Positions 1 through 10,067 are shown, counted from the stretch's first letter. The stretch is DNA of 64,000 nt from Parerythrobacter lacustris (GCF_024626475.1 NZ_JANKHH010000007.1:471134-535133), one strand, 5' to 3'. Numbers and translations: made by a program. Notes: generated from the sequence alone by a model not told the origin.

Positions 1-591
1 CAAAAGGAACCTCGCACGGTCAGCTTCGTCGATGCTGAACGGCACGAATTCGTCCTCGCCGGTAAAGGTTGCGCCTCGGGTTATCGCTGGAGCGGCCGCG
101 ACGGCGATCAACCCGAAAGCCGTCAGCTTTCGCTCGAACCGGGATCCTTGGTCGCTTTGCCGGATCGGTATCAGGCGAAGCAGGTCGTTCGGGTCGACCA
201 GTCGCTGGTCATGCTGCGCCTGAGCAGGGCACCCGAACGGCCTCGACCGAGCGTCGAGCTATGTCTAGCGGATGGCCGGATCGTCCATCGCGCCACCGGG
301 GACCGGCGCGAAAGTTGCCGGGAAATGGCGATGGCCGTGCTGACCGCAATGGGGCGGACCGATGCGGTGCCTGCGCTCGCAGCACGTGCTTTGCTCGGGG
401 GGTGTGAAGAGCGGTGGCAGACACTGCGGCACTGCCTGGCGCTCGACGGCAGCGAAGGCATGCGGTTGTTGCGAATGGTCGCGAGCGACACGACCGATCC
501 GCTCAATGCCAGCGCGGCCCAGCTGCTTGCCGTGCTGGCACAGCGTTTTCCGGAATTCGCACAGGATCGGCCCGTAGCGTGCCACGCGTAA
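1..591 (+). CDS. Hypothetical protein, 5' end outside the window
   Basis: Frame 1 is open from the first base, so the start lies upstream; 196 residues are visible. The visible part begins with a beta-rich stretch (roughly residues 1-80) followed by an alanine/leucine-rich helical half that looks like short helical repeats (residues 100-190). No catalytic motif was recognised. The next gene begins 13 bases before this stop, so the two are probably translationally coupled and work together. I recall a helical-repeat protein next to relatives of the following gene in Caulobacterales and sphingomonads, but no agreed function. Confidence 0.75.
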   Translation, partial: QKEPRTVSFVDAERHEFVLAGKGCASGYRWSGRDGDQPESRQLSLEPGSLVALPDRYQAKQVVRVDQSLVMLRLSRAPERPRPSVELCLADGRIVHRATGDRRESCREMAMAVLTAMGRTDAVPALAARALLGGCEERWQTLRHCLALDGSEGMRLLRMVASDTTDPLNASAAQLLAVLAQRFPEFAQDRPVACHA

Positions 592-1478
592 TAGACGTTC
601 CGACCGACGACCGGCAGATGGGGGTCGAAGAGTGTGCCTCCGCAATTGCAGCCATAGGATTCGACCCCGCCTGCCCCGGCATGGTCGACGAAGTCGCCGG
701 CCTCCTCCGAGCGCTCGGCGCGAACCGCACCTTCCTTGGCGACGGGCTCGTCGAACTGCTGGCCGAAAGCGGGAAGGGCGAGACACCGCAAAGCGCCTAC
801 AGCCCGCAATCGATCATGCTGACTTCGCCGCGCAACGGCTTTTTCCTGCGCGCCAACATCTGGCCGTCCGAACAGGACAGTTGCTTCCGCCGGAGCGGGG
901 CACACAATTTTGCCTATGGCGCGGCGCATGATCACAATTTCGATTTCCTGACCTACGGCTATTTCGGGCCGGGCTATCGCAGCGACTATTACGAATACGA
1001 TTATCACACGGTCACGGGCTATCGCGGCGAGCCAGTCGGCTTGCGCTTCATCGAGCGCAGTGCGCTTTCGCCGGGCAGGCTGATGCACTACCGGGCGCAT
1101 CGCGATGTCCACGCGCAACTGCCGCCGGACAGTCTCTCGGTGTCGCTCAATGTCATGGCCTGCGAACCGGCGCAGGGATGGCATGACCAGTATGGCTTCG
1201 ACCTCACGCGCGGAACAGTGAGCAGGGTGCTCAATAGCGGTTCGACGGAAACCTTGCTGCGCATTGCCGTGGCGCTGGGTGACGAGGAGGGAGTCGGCTT
1301 GGCCGAAGACTGGGGGCGCAACCATGCGAGCGACCGGATTCGGCTCGCGTGCTTCGAAGCGCGGGCATTAGCTGCGCATGATCCGTCCAACCGCGACACG
1401 ATCTGGCGCGAGGCCGAGCGTTCGGGCAGCTTGCTGGTGAAAAAGGAAGCCGAATTGCGGCGGCGCGAATCAGCTTAA
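579..1478 (+). CDS. Conserved hypothetical protein, cupin-like features
   Basis: About 299 residues from a GTG at 579; an ATG at 618 is an equally plausible start. The centre (residues 110-190) is rich in aromatic and histidine residues, with HDHNFDF, GPGYRSDYYEYD and YRAHRDVH, a pattern that suits a metal-binding double-stranded beta-helix (cupin) but does not prove it. The C-terminal third is charged and helical. Similar sequences in databases are sometimes labelled transposase; nothing here (no DDE spacing, no DNA-binding motif, no flanking repeats) supports that. It overlaps the gene before it and converges on ruvX with a 4-bp stop overlap. Confidence 0.8.
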   Translation: MPRVIDVPTDDRQMGVEECASAIAAIGFDPACPGMVDEVAGLLRALGANRTFLGDGLVELLAESGKGETPQSAYSPQSIMLTSPRNGFFLRANIWPSEQDSCFRRSGAHNFAYGAAHDHNFDFLTYGYFGPGYRSDYYEYDYHTVTGYRGEPVGLRFIERSALSPGRLMHYRAHRDVHAQLPPDSLSVSLNVMACEPAQGWHDQYGFDLTRGTVSRVLNSGSTETLLRIAVALGDEEGVGLAEDWGRNHASDRIRLACFEARALAAHDPSNRDTIWREAERSGSLLVKKEAELRRRESA

Positions 1479-1960
1479 AAGGCGCTTCCGGCCAGCGCAT
1501 CGATTGCGCCCTGCAGGATGATCGCGGCGGCATGGCTGTCGATCCGCTCGGCGCGCTTCCTGCGGCTGAAATCCTGCCCGATCATGTCGCGCTCGGCGCT
1601 CGCGGTCGACCAGCGTTCGTCCCACAGCAGGACCGGCAGATCGAGCGCCTGCGCGAGGTTGCGGGCATAGGCGCGGCTCGATTGCGCGCGGGGGCCTTCG
1701 CTGCCGTCCATGTTGCGCGGAAGGCCGAGCACGATGCCCCTGATCGCGCGTTCCTGGACGATGGCGGATAGTGCAGCGGCATCTCTCGAGAACTTGCCCT
1801 TGGGCAGGGTCTTGCCCGCGGTTGCGAAGCTCCATGCGGCATCGCAGGTTGCGATGCCGAGGGTCTTGGTGCCGAGATCGAGCCCCAGCAGTGCGCCGCC
1901 ATCGCCCACTGCGGCGCCAAACTCGCTGGCGCTTTCGGTGATCAGGACGTCTTGCCCCAT
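1475..1960 (-). CDS. ruvX: Putative pre-16S rRNA nuclease / Holliday junction resolvase-like protein RuvX (YqgF)
   Basis: 161 residues, normal for the YqgF/RuvX family, an RNase H-like fold nuclease implicated in 16S rRNA 5' maturation. Visible motifs are GLDLGTKTLGIA near residue 26 (first acidic residue), GLPRNMDGSEGP in the middle, WDERWSTASAE (second acidic site) and DSHAAAIIL near the C-terminus (third). The ATG at 1960 lies inside the 3' end of the DUF3089 gene (19-base overlap), so it is read as the last gene of the acpS-lepB run. Confidence 0.95.
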   Translation of the reverse strand: MGQDVLITESASEFGAAVGDGGALLGLDLGTKTLGIATCDAAWSFATAGKTLPKGKFSRDAAALSAIVQERAIRGIVLGLPRNMDGSEGPRAQSSRAYARNLAQALDLPVLLWDERWSTASAERDMIGQDFSRRKRAERIDSHAAAIILQGAIDALAGSAF

Positions 1961-3078
1961 GCCTCGACCCGCGCGATGACATCCTGCTGCACGTTCTTCC
2001 AGAACAGCGGGATGTCGTAGACATGGTAATTGTTCCCCGGCAGCACTGCGCTGCCGACTTCGGGCGGATCGCCGATCAGCAGCAGTCCGCGCTCATCGCA
2101 GCGCGCGGGGACTGCTGCCGGGATCAACTCGCCGGTCGAATAGTCGGCCTCGGGCACCAGTGTCCCGAGATTGCGCTCGGCCGGTGCCTCGCCGTTGACC
2201 GAGCCGGTTAGCGGATTGATGCACAGGATCCGGCTTTCGCCCCGCGGCTTGCCATCGAAACCGATCGATCCGGCATAGGTCTCGAGCAGCGCGCTTGGGT
2301 CCGCCGGCTCGGCGAAGCTCGACCAGCTCAGAATGCAGCCCGGTTGGCCAGGTGTCGCGCAAGCCGGGAAGCCGAGGGCAGGGAGATCTTGCTCGACCGA
2401 AATCGGCCAGCCGATTGCATACACTGCGGCAACTCTCGGAGCGATGTCGCTGCCCGCTACCTCTTCGCGCAGCAACCGCAACAGGTGGAGGGCACCCTGA
2501 CTGTGTCCGACCAGTACGATCGGCGTGTTCTGATCCACGCTGGCCACGAAGAAGCCGTAAGCTTGTTTCACATCGCGATAGGCGGCATCGATCGCCTTCT
2601 GGCCTTCCTCCCCCTTGGTGAGGAAACTTCCCATCGTTGCCTGACGGTATCTCGGGGCCCAGATCTCGCTTGCTGCGTTGAACGGGCTGGCCATGCCCTT
2701 GACGTAGATTCTGGCGACGTTCTGCGACTGCGGGTCGTCTATCGGCGCGTTCCAGTTTGCGCGGTCGAGATAGCTGGTCGGGTGGATGAAAAAGACCGCG
2801 AAATCGGGGGCGTCGTCCACCGGAAGCGGCATGGCCACCCCGTCGCGAACTTGGGCAGGCTGCCAGCGCGCCGGATCGCCCGTTCCCATCCCGGGGCGCG
2901 ACAGCCACATCTTCGGGTCGTTATAGGCGTTGGTGTCGAGCGGTTGCTGCTCGACGAAATCGCCCGACGGCACCAGAGCGAGCTCGGTCAGTTCCTTCGA
3001 CCAGATGGTGAGCGCGATCAGCCCCAGCACCGCAACCATGATCAGCCCGGCAACGAGATAGAGAAACTTGCGCGCCAC
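1942..3078 (-). CDS. DUF3089 family lipase-like alpha/beta hydrolase
   Basis: 378 residues starting with GTG, which overlaps the preceding stop as TAGTG. Residues 5-27 form one hydrophobic segment, an uncleaved anchor or signal peptide, placing the enzyme in the periplasm or on the membrane. The nucleophile elbow GHSQG (around residue 197) is the serine hydrolase signature; VFFIHPTSYLDRANWN is typical of the DUF3089 family. A histidine near the C-terminus (NNYHVYD) can complete the triad. Substrate unknown. It sits between a PerM-type transporter and ruvX. Confidence 0.9.
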   Translation of the reverse strand: MARKFLYLVAGLIMVAVLGLIALTIWSKELTELALVPSGDFVEQQPLDTNAYNDPKMWLSRPGMGTGDPARWQPAQVRDGVAMPLPVDDAPDFAVFFIHPTSYLDRANWNAPIDDPQSQNVARIYVKGMASPFNAASEIWAPRYRQATMGSFLTKGEEGQKAIDAAYRDVKQAYGFFVASVDQNTPIVLVGHSQGALHLLRLLREEVAGSDIAPRVAAVYAIGWPISVEQDLPALGFPACATPGQPGCILSWSSFAEPADPSALLETYAGSIGFDGKPRGESRILCINPLTGSVNGEAPAERNLGTLVPEADYSTGELIPAAVPARCDERGLLLIGDPPEVGSAVLPGNNYHVYDIPLFWKNVQQDVIARVEAWGKTS

Positions 3079-4166
3079 TATGAACCCTCTGACATCATTG
3101 CCTGATATGCCTCTTCATTGCGTTCGGCCCGCCGTTCGAGCGCGACCTTGATCATCGCCAGCAACGGGTCCGCCAGGAACAACCCGAGGATGCCGAACAG
3201 GATCCCCATGATCAGCTGCGAAGCCAGCACCATGGCCGGGGCGAGGTCGACCGTCTTCTTCGCAATCAGCGGGATGATCACATAGCCATCGAAGGTCTGG
3301 ACAAGGAAATAGACGATGATGGTGTAGATACCCATGTCCGTCCCGCCGGAAAAGCCGACCATCACCATCAGTCCGCCCGCGATGAGTGCGCCAAGGTTGG
3401 GGATGAAGGCGAGCAACCCGGTCAGGATCGCCAGCAGCGCCGCCATCGGCACCCCGTAAAGCGCGAGCATGATCCAGGTGAAAACCCCTTCGAACACCAT
3501 GCCGACGAGCCTGCCGGCCATCAGGCGCCGCATGGTGTAGCCCATCCGCGAAGCCGTTTCGAAGAACTCGGCACGGCGGTGCCGTGGCAACATCCAGGCC
3601 ACCGAACGTTCGTAGAGTTGCGGCTCCATGGCGACATAGATGCCGATGATCGCGATCAGGAAAATCGTGCTTAGCCCGCCCAGCAGCCCGCCAATCGCGC
3701 GGGTAACCGTGCCGACGCCGCTCATCAGATTTCCGGCAATGCCCTGCAGATCGGTCTGGCTGACGTCGAAACCCTGCGTTTGCAGCCACGCGATCCCGGC
3801 ATTGATTTGCGCCTGCACGATGGTCGGCAGCGCCGCCGCCTCGCGCGAAATCTGCGAGCCGGCGTACATCGCCAGCCAATAGAAAAATCCGGCGGTCGCC
3901 CCGATCACGATCAGCACCAGCCACATGCGGCTGAGCGGCAGGACCCGGCCGAGCAGGCGCGCTCCGCCGTCGATCATCGCAGCGAACACCATCGCACCAA
4001 AGATCACCAGCAGCGATTGCGAGATATAGATCGCGAGGATCACTGCCCCCACGACCAGCGTCCAGACGAACGCCCGCTGGGCTTCGAACCGCAATTCAGG
4101 ATTGTCGATCCGCGACGGGCTCGATCCGAGATCGTCGTTCCCGGCGGCCTCGTGCGGATCGCTCAT
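3078..4166 (-). CDS. AI-2E (PerM) family transporter/permease
   Basis: 362 residues with about seven or eight hydrophobic segments, beginning with AFVWTLVVGAVILAIYISQS after a 40-residue polar N-terminus. The family signature region FIPNLGALIAGG and the C-terminal GILFGILGLFLADPLLAMIK are clear. Family members export AI-2 or act as antiporters; the substrate cannot be read from sequence. The start chosen is the ATG at 4166, which overlaps the lepB stop (ATGA); an in-frame ATG 45 bases upstream lies inside lepB and is unlikely. Confidence 0.92.
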   Translation of the reverse strand: MSDPHEAAGNDDLGSSPSRIDNPELRFEAQRAFVWTLVVGAVILAIYISQSLLVIFGAMVFAAMIDGGARLLGRVLPLSRMWLVLIVIGATAGFFYWLAMYAGSQISREAAALPTIVQAQINAGIAWLQTQGFDVSQTDLQGIAGNLMSGVGTVTRAIGGLLGGLSTIFLIAIIGIYVAMEPQLYERSVAWMLPRHRRAEFFETASRMGYTMRRLMAGRLVGMVFEGVFTWIMLALYGVPMAALLAILTGLLAFIPNLGALIAGGLMVMVGFSGGTDMGIYTIIVYFLVQTFDGYVIIPLIAKKTVDLAPAMVLASQLIMGILFGILGLFLADPLLAMIKVALERRAERNEEAYQAMMSEGS

Positions 4167-5035
4167 TCGCTTGCCTTGCTCTCGTCGATGGTCGGACGCA
4201 GTGTCGTCCATGCGCGCTTCCCGCGCAAGGCACCCGGCCAGGTCAAAGGGTTCCAGCTGGCCGTGCCATCGAGCGAAAAGGTGATGAACTCGGCCCGCCC
4301 GCCGACATTCTCCAGCGGCACCGGGCCGCCCAGACCCTGTTCCAGATCGGATGCACGGCTATCGGCTGAATGGTCGCGGTTGTCGCCCATCATGAAGATG
4401 TGTCCGGAAGGAATTTTCGTGGGCGGATATTCGTCGAGTCTTTGCCGAACGTGATCGATCACCAGATAGGTCGCGCCATTGGGCAATGTTTCGCGCATGA
4501 CCGGGAGCTCGTAGACCTCGCGCCCGTCCTCCAGCGTTTTGCGATAAACGTCGAAATAGCCGAGGCAGGTGACCTGGTCGCACAGTTGCGCATCGTCCAC
4601 CGGGATGCGGATTGCCGGTTCGACTTCCTGCGGAACCGGCTTGCCGTTGAGGATGATCTGCCCCTTACGCACTTCGATCGTATCGCCCGGCAGGCCGACC
4701 ACGCGCTTGATATAGTCCTCGTCGCGGCTCGGCGGCACGGCGATCACCACGTCGCCATATTCGGGTGTGCCCGGCCAGACGCGCCAGTCGCCGCGCGGCA
4801 GGACGTGGAACGATGCCGAGACCCACGACCAGCCGTAGGGATATTTGCTAACCACCAGCCGGTCCCCGACCAGCAGGTTGGGCACCATCGAGGTCGACGG
4901 AATGTAGAATGGCTTGGCGATGAAGCTGTGGAAGCCGAGCACCGCGAGCAGCATCAGCGCGAGGCCGCGGATTTCAGCGAGCCAGTTGATCGGTTCTTTC
5001 GTCTTGTCGGTCACGGCGGAGGGTTCGTTACTCAA
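4163..5035 (-). CDS. lepB: Signal peptidase I
   Basis: 290 residues. It cleaves signal peptides on the outer face of the inner membrane. One N-terminal membrane segment (around residues 22-42) is followed by box B with the catalytic serine, [15 protein letters not shown], box D with the lysine, [12 protein letters not shown], and box [13 protein letters not shown]. The start is taken as TTG at 5035, overlapping the acpS stop (TTGA) with GAGG about 10 bases upstream; GTG at 5014 is the alternative. The acpS-lepB pairing is common in alphaproteobacteria. Confidence 0.96.
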   Translation of the reverse strand: MSNEPSAVTDKTKEPINWLAEIRGLALMLLAVLGFHSFIAKPFYIPSTSMVPNLLVGDRLVVSKYPYGWSWVSASFHVLPRGDWRVWPGTPEYGDVVIAVPPSRDEDYIKRVVGLPGDTIEVRKGQIILNGKPVPQEVEPAIRIPVDDAQLCDQVTCLGYFDVYRKTLEDGREVYELPVMRETLPNGATYLVIDHVRQRLDEYPPTKIPSGHIFMMGDNRDHSADSRASDLEQGLGGPVPLENVGGRAEFITFSLDGTASWNPLTWPGALRGKRAWTTLRPTIDESKASE

Positions 5036-5433
5036 AGCAGGCGCGCCTCGATGATGACATAGGCCTGCGCCCATGGATGGTCGTCGGTGAGGGTAAGGTG
5101 AATGACGGCCTCATGGCCATCCGGGGTGATTTCGGCAAGCCGTTTCGCCGCGCCGCCCTCGAGCTTGAGTGTCGGCGCGCCCGAGGGCGCATTAACCACG
5201 CCGATATCCTTCATGAACACCCCGCGCCGGAAGCCGGTGCCGACCGCCTTGGAGAATGCCTCCTTGGCGGCGAAGCGCTTGGCGTAAGTTCCGGCGATGG
5301 TGAAGGGACGCCGCCGTGCCTTGGCGCGCTCGACATCGGTGAAGACGCGGTTCTCGAACCGTTCTCCGAACCGATCGAGCGAGTTCTGGATGCGCTCGAT
5401 ATTGCACAGGTCGGAGCCGACACCGATGATCAT
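5032..5433 (-). CDS. acpS: Holo-[acyl-carrier-protein] synthase
   Basis: 133 residues, the usual AcpS length. It transfers 4'-phosphopantetheine from CoA to the acyl carrier protein serine, activating fatty acid synthesis. [12 protein letters not shown] at the N-terminus carries the metal-binding aspartate, and [15 protein letters not shown] is the second signature. The ATG giving MIIGVGSD matches family starts; the longer open frame upstream is low-complexity and rejected. Confidence 0.97.
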   Translation of the reverse strand: MIIGVGSDLCNIERIQNSLDRFGERFENRVFTDVERAKARRRPFTIAGTYAKRFAAKEAFSKAVGTGFRRGVFMKDIGVVNAPSGAPTLKLEGGAAKRLAEITPDGHEAVIHLTLTDDHPWAQAYVIIEARLL

Positions 5434-5689
5434 GGTTTGTTTGCCATTCGCACGCCCATCCGGGCGTACGTCCTCGGCGCTGTTTCGACCCGTGCCGGGT
5501 CGAGCGCCTGCGGGCGGGCAGTCGCCCTTGCGGCCCATCGGGCCGTCGTCCCGAAACAAGCAAGCGGGGAAGCGCCGGGCGCGGCGCGACCAGCGACGCC
5601 AGCGCGCGACTGCGCGCCGCCGCCTCTGCGGCGAAGCCAAGCGGGCCGGATGGCCCGCACCCGGCGTTTGAGGGGCGAAAGCAAAAGAC
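5434..5689. other. Gene-free GC-rich spacer between pdxJ and acpS
   Basis: 256 bases of very GC-rich sequence made largely of short imperfect inverted repeats, for example CGACCCG/CGGGTCG around 5488-5504 and GGCCCATCGGGCC around 5537-5549. No convincing coding frame. It presumably holds the acpS promoter and end-of-gene structure for pdxJ, but no consensus promoter stands out. Confidence 0.5.
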
Positions 5690-6430
5690 TCACCGCGCCT
5701 CATCCATTATTTCGCGCATCTGGCGCACCGCTTGTTCAAGCCCAACGAACACCGCCTCGCCGACGAGGTAATGCCCGATGTTGAGCTCGGCGAGCTGCGG
5801 GATCGCGGCGATCGGCTGGACGTTCTCGTAGGTCAGCCCGTGGCCCGCGTGCGGTTCGATGCCGTTCTTGGCGGCAAGGGCGGAGAGATCGGCAATGCCC
5901 TTCAGTTCGCTCGCGACCCGCTCCCGGTCGCCATCGAGGAAGGCGTGGGCGTAGCCGCCGGTATGGAATTCGACCACCGGCGCGCCGAGCCGCAGCGCGG
6001 CATCGAGCTGGCGCTCGTTGGCCTCGATGAACAGGCTCACCCGGATGCCCGCCTCCTTGAGGCGGTCGATAATCGGCACCAGCGTGTTGTGCAGCCCCGC
6101 CGCGTCGAGCCCACCCTCGGTGGTGCGCTCCTCGCGCTTTTCGGGCACGATGCAGGCGGCGTGCGGCTTGTGCCGCAAGGCGATCGCCAGCATCTCCTCG
6201 GTCGCCGCCATCTCGAGATTGAGCGGCAAGTCGGTCGCCGTCTGGATGCGCGCGAGGTCTTCGTCGCGGATATGCCGCCGGTCTTCGCGCAAATGCGCGG
6301 TGATCCCGTCGCCGCCGACCGCCGCGACGATCTCCGCCGCGCGCACCGGATCGGGATGATCGCCCCCGCGCGCGTTACGGATGGTCGCGACGTGGTCGAT
6401 GTTGACCCCGAGACGAAGACGACCGCTCAC
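5690..6430 (-). CDS. pdxJ: Pyridoxine 5'-phosphate synthase
   Basis: 246 residues. It condenses 1-deoxy-D-xylulose 5-phosphate with 3-amino-2-oxopropyl phosphate, the last ring-forming step of DXP-dependent vitamin B6 synthesis. [16 protein letters not shown] at the N-terminus, HLREDRRHI, and EFHTGGYA and [11 protein letters not shown] in the C-terminal half are diagnostic. It starts with GTG overlapping the pyrE stop (TAGTG), so the two genes are coupled. Confidence 0.97.
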   Translation of the reverse strand: MSGRLRLGVNIDHVATIRNARGGDHPDPVRAAEIVAAVGGDGITAHLREDRRHIRDEDLARIQTATDLPLNLEMAATEEMLAIALRHKPHAACIVPEKREERTTEGGLDAAGLHNTLVPIIDRLKEAGIRVSLFIEANERQLDAALRLGAPVVEFHTGGYAHAFLDGDRERVASELKGIADLSALAAKNGIEPHAGHGLTYENVQPIAAIPQLAELNIGHYLVGEAVFVGLEQAVRQMREIMDEAR

Positions 6431-7008
6431 TACTTCCGGCTCCCCGGCTTGGTGACGGGCACGGCGGCAAGCGCCTCCGGCACCTCGTCGTCGGCGTAGG
6501 TCGGGAAATTGATTTCGACCAGCGGATAGAACGGCACGCCGAGATCGACCGAGCCGGCGGAACGGTCGATCAGTGCGACTTCGGCCAGCACCTCGCCGCC
6601 CTCGCGCGAGACAGCCTCGATCGCCTCGCGGCTCGACAGGCCGGTGGTGACCACATCCTCCACCATCAGCACCCTGGTGCCGGGTGCGAGCGCGAAGCCG
6701 CGCCGCAGGTGGAACACACCGTCCGGGCGTTCGAGGAACATCGCATCCTTTCCCAGCGCTCGGCCCATCTCATGGCCGATGATCAGCCCGCCCATTGCAG
6801 GCGAGATCACCGCGTCGATCTGGCTGCGCAACTCGCGCGGCAATCTGGCCGCCAGAGCGACTGCCAGCCGCCCGGCGCGTTCGGGATTCATCAGCACCCG
6901 CGCGCATTGCAGATAATAGGCGCTGTGCCGCCCGGAGGAGAGCATGAAATGGCCTTCGAGCAAGGCCCCGCAAGCGCGGAATTCGGACAGGACTTCATCT
7001 TCGGTCAT
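6430..7008 (-). CDS. pyrE: Orotate phosphoribosyltransferase
   Basis: 192 residues. It makes orotidine 5'-phosphate from orotate and PRPP in pyrimidine synthesis. The PRPP-binding loop VLMVEDVVTTGLSSREA is intact near residue 120, and the GHFMLSSGRHS start region matches the family. ATG at 7008 was chosen because it begins the conserved region; an ATG at 7047 would add 13 residues. pyrC is elsewhere in this window (26996). Confidence 0.96.
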   Translation of the reverse strand: MTEDEVLSEFRACGALLEGHFMLSSGRHSAYYLQCARVLMNPERAGRLAVALAARLPRELRSQIDAVISPAMGGLIIGHEMGRALGKDAMFLERPDGVFHLRRGFALAPGTRVLMVEDVVTTGLSSREAIEAVSREGGEVLAEVALIDRSAGSVDLGVPFYPLVEINFPTYADDEVPEALAAVPVTKPGSRK

Positions 7009-7203
7009 GGGGAAAGTCGTTAGCCCTTCAATGGTTGGAATCGACATGTCGCCAGAGGGGCAACAGCACTTGCGGATTTTTCTCCTATAAGCGCTTGAGA
7101 CGGGGGGCAAGCATGCGTATAGGCCGCGCATTGTTCCCCCCTTCCGGGGGCTGAGCGGCTGTATTCGGTCGCATCCGGTTACTGGCAGAGAGCATTGAAA
7201 ACA

Positions 7204-8280
7204 ATGAGTTTCGGTAATTCGCCCAAGGGGGCACAGCGACTGGCGACGACGCTTTGGGCGGCTTTATTGCTGGCGTTCGCGCCGCAGGCCGCGATGGCAC
7301 AGGCTGCGCCACCCGCGCCGGTCGAAACCGCCGCCGCTACGGAAACCGTGGCTGGACCGGCGACCGATGCCGCAGCCGCTCCCGCAACCGACGCAGCCTC
7401 CTCCGCCGCAGCAACGGGCGATTCGAGCTACACCCCGCTCGGGCCGGAGCACATCAAGGGGCAGCCGACTGCCAAGGGCTGGGATGTGCAGCAGCAGTAT
7501 TCGCCGATCGGTCACCAGGCCAATCAGCTGCATATCGGCCTGATTTGGGTGATGGCGATCATCAGTGCGTTCGTTCTCGGCCTGCTGCTGTGGGTGGTTA
7601 TCCGCTTCAACAAGAAGGCCAACCCGACCCCGTCGAAGACCACGCACAACACGCTGATCGAAGTCGTGTGGACGGTGGTGCCGGTGCTGATCCTCGTCGC
7701 CATCGCGATCCCCTCGATCGACCTGCTCGCCAAGCAGTACGAAACCCCGCCGAAGGACGCGGTCACCGTCAAGGCGATCGGGTACCAGTGGTACTGGGGC
7801 TATGAATATCCCGACAACGGCGGGTTCGAAGTCGTGTCGAACATGATGCCGGAAGACGAGGCCGAAGCGAAGGGCTTCCCGGGCCAGCTCGAGGTCGACA
7901 ACCGCATGGTCGTGCCGGTCAAGACGCCGATCCGCCTGCAAACGACTGCGGCCGACGTGATCCACTCCTTCGCCGTTCCGTCGCTGTGGTTCAAGCTCGA
8001 CGCGGTGCCCGGCCGGATCAACGAGAAGCTGCTCTACATCGAAGAGCCCGGCATCTATTACGGCCAGTGCTCGGAACTGTGCGGCATCAAGCACGGTTAC
8101 ATGCCGATCGCGGTCGAAGCGCTGCCGCGCGACCGGTGGGAGGCCTGGGTCCGCAGCAAGGGCGGCACCGTCCAGGGTGACGCGCCCGCAGCCGCGCCGG
8201 CCGCAGCAGCGCCCGCCGCCGCCGCGACCCCGGCCGCCGCAGAGACGCCCGCCGCCGCTGCACCGGCTGCGGCCGAATAG
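7204..8280 (+). CDS. coxB: Cytochrome c oxidase subunit II
   Basis: 358 residues. It carries the binuclear CuA centre that takes electrons from cytochrome c. A signal peptide ending near AMAQA is followed by an Ala/Pro/Thr-rich linker, two membrane helices (about residues 107-130 and 150-175), then the CuA domain with DVIHSF and the YGQCSELCGIKHGYM ligand set. The last 35 residues are an Ala/Pro-rich tail of low complexity. ATG at 7204 is preceded by AGAGAG; a TTG nine bases upstream is a weaker choice. First gene of the oxidase cluster. Confidence 0.97.
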   Translation: MSFGNSPKGAQRLATTLWAALLLAFAPQAAMAQAAPPAPVETAAATETVAGPATDAAAAPATDAASSAAATGDSSYTPLGPEHIKGQPTAKGWDVQQQYSPIGHQANQLHIGLIWVMAIISAFVLGLLLWVVIRFNKKANPTPSKTTHNTLIEVVWTVVPVLILVAIAIPSIDLLAKQYETPPKDAVTVKAIGYQWYWGYEYPDNGGFEVVSNMMPEDEAEAKGFPGQLEVDNRMVVPVKTPIRLQTTAADVIHSFAVPSLWFKLDAVPGRINEKLLYIEEPGIYYGQCSELCGIKHGYMPIAVEALPRDRWEAWVRSKGGTVQGDAPAAAPAAAAPAAAATPAAAETPAAAAPAAAE

Positions 8281-8315
8281 ACATAAGCATTCGAAAAGAG
8301 CGATAGAGACTGACC

Positions 8316-10040
8316 ATGGCCACCACCGCTGAAGGTTTCGACATCCACCACGATGATCACGCGCATGACGCGGATCACAAGCCGGGCTTCTTCGCCCGCT
8401 GGTTCATGTCGACCAACCACAAGGATATCGGCACGCTCTACCTGATCTTCGCGATTTTCGCGGGGATTATCGGCGGTGCGCTGTCGGGCATCATGCGGAT
8501 GGAACTGGCCGAACCTGGCATCCAGTACCTCGGCTGGTACGTCGACATGATGGGCGGCGAAGCGAGCTTCGAAGCCAATCTTCATGCTTGGAACGTGATC
8601 ATCACCGCGCACGGCCTGATCATGGTGTTCTTCATGGTCATGCCGGCGATGATCGGCGGCTTCGGCAACTGGTTCGTGCCGCTGATGATCGGCGCGCCGG
8701 ACATGGCCTTCCCGCGCATGAACAACATCTCGTTCTGGCTGACTGTCGCAGGCTTCCTCAGCCTGTGCATCTCGCTGTTCGTCCCCGGCGGGGCGGGCGG
8801 TAACGGTGCGGGTGTGGGCTGGACGGTCTATGCACCGCTTTCGACCAGCGGCTCGACCGGGCCTGCGGTGGACTTCGCGATCTTCTCGCTGCACCTTGCC
8901 GGTGCCGGCTCGATCCTCGGCGCGACCAACTTCATCACCACCATCTTCAACATGCGCGCGCCGGGCATGACCCTGCACAAGATGCCGCTGTTCGTTTGGT
9001 CGGTGCTGGTCACCGCCTTCCTGCTGCTGCTCGCGCTGCCGGTGCTGGCCGCCGCGATCACCATGCTGATCACCGATCGCAACTTCGGCACCACCTTCTT
9101 CGATCCGGCGGGCGGCGGCGATCCGGTGCTGTACCAGCACCTGTTCTGGTTCTTCGGCCACCCCGAAGTCTACATCATGATCCTGCCGGGCTTCGGCATG
9201 ATCTCGCAGATCGTCGCGACCTTCAGTCGCAAGCCGGTGTTCGGCTACCTCGGCATGGCCTACGCCATGGTCGCGATCGGCGTGGTCGGCTTCGTCGTCT
9301 GGGCGCACCACATGTATACCGTCGGTCTCGACGTGAACACCAAGATGTATTTCACCGCCGCGACCATGGTGATCGCCGTGCCGACGGGTGTGAAGATCTT
9401 CAGCTGGATCGCGACGATGTGGGGCGGCTCGATCGAGTTCAAGAGCCCGATGGTGTGGGCGATGGGCTTCATCTTCCTGTTCACCATCGGCGGCGTGACC
9501 GGCGTCTATCTTGCCAATGGCGGCGTGGACGATGTGGTGCACGATACCTACTTCGTCGTCGCACACTTCCACTACGTGCTGTCGATGGGTGCGGTGTTCT
9601 CGCTCTTCGCCGGGTTCTACTACTGGTTCCCCAAGATGAGCGGCAAGATGCACAGCGAGTTCCTCGCCCACCTGCACTTCTGGGTGTTCTTCATCGGGGT
9701 GAACATCATCTTCTTCCCGCAGCACTTCCTCGGCTGGCAGGGCATGCCGCGCCGCTATCCGGACTATGCGGAAGCCTATGCCTACTGGAACGAGATTTCC
9801 TCGATCGGCTACTACGTCATGGCCGGCTCGATGCTGATCTTCTTCGCCAACCTCGTCTACGCTTTCGTGGCGGGCAAGAAGGCGGAAGGGAATTACTGGG
9901 GCGAAGGCGCAACCACGCTCGAATGGACGCTGTCGAGCCCGCCGCCGTTCCACCAGTTCGAAACCCTGCCGGTGATCGAGGACCACCACGATTACCACGA
10001 CCATGGCGGGGCCGCCGACATCACACCTGCCCGCGCCTGA
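8316..10040 (+). CDS. coxA: Cytochrome c oxidase subunit I
   Basis: 574 residues with twelve predicted membrane helices. It holds haem a and the haem a3-CuB oxygen reduction site. The histidine ligands are visible in [11 protein letters not shown], in [10 protein letters not shown] (CuB His with the cross-linked Tyr region) and in [14 protein letters not shown] His/Asp-rich N-terminus ([12 protein letters not shown]) precedes helix I. The D-channel motif near NNISFW is present. It lies 35 bases after coxB and ends in a hairpin terminator. Confidence 0.98.
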   Translation: MATTAEGFDIHHDDHAHDADHKPGFFARWFMSTNHKDIGTLYLIFAIFAGIIGGALSGIMRMELAEPGIQYLGWYVDMMGGEASFEANLHAWNVIITAHGLIMVFFMVMPAMIGGFGNWFVPLMIGAPDMAFPRMNNISFWLTVAGFLSLCISLFVPGGAGGNGAGVGWTVYAPLSTSGSTGPAVDFAIFSLHLAGAGSILGATNFITTIFNMRAPGMTLHKMPLFVWSVLVTAFLLLLALPVLAAAITMLITDRNFGTTFFDPAGGGDPVLYQHLFWFFGHPEVYIMILPGFGMISQIVATFSRKPVFGYLGMAYAMVAIGVVGFVVWAHHMYTVGLDVNTKMYFTAATMVIAVPTGVKIFSWIATMWGGSIEFKSPMVWAMGFIFLFTIGGVTGVYLANGGVDDVVHDTYFVVAHFHYVLSMGAVFSLFAGFYYWFPKMSGKMHSEFLAHLHFWVFFIGVNIIFFPQHFLGWQGMPRRYPDYAEAYAYWNEISSIGYYVMAGSMLIFFANLVYAFVAGKKAEGNYWGEGATTLEWTLSSPPPFHQFETLPVIEDHHDYHDHGGAADITPARA

Positions 10041-10067
10041 TCGGGGCCGACAGGAACGAAACGCTTC

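Noticed and set aside
8097..10004. 635-codon open frame on the minus strand opposite coxA.
   Set aside because: His/Asp/Glu-rich translation typical of the antisense of a GC-rich membrane protein gene; coxA is unambiguous on the other strand.
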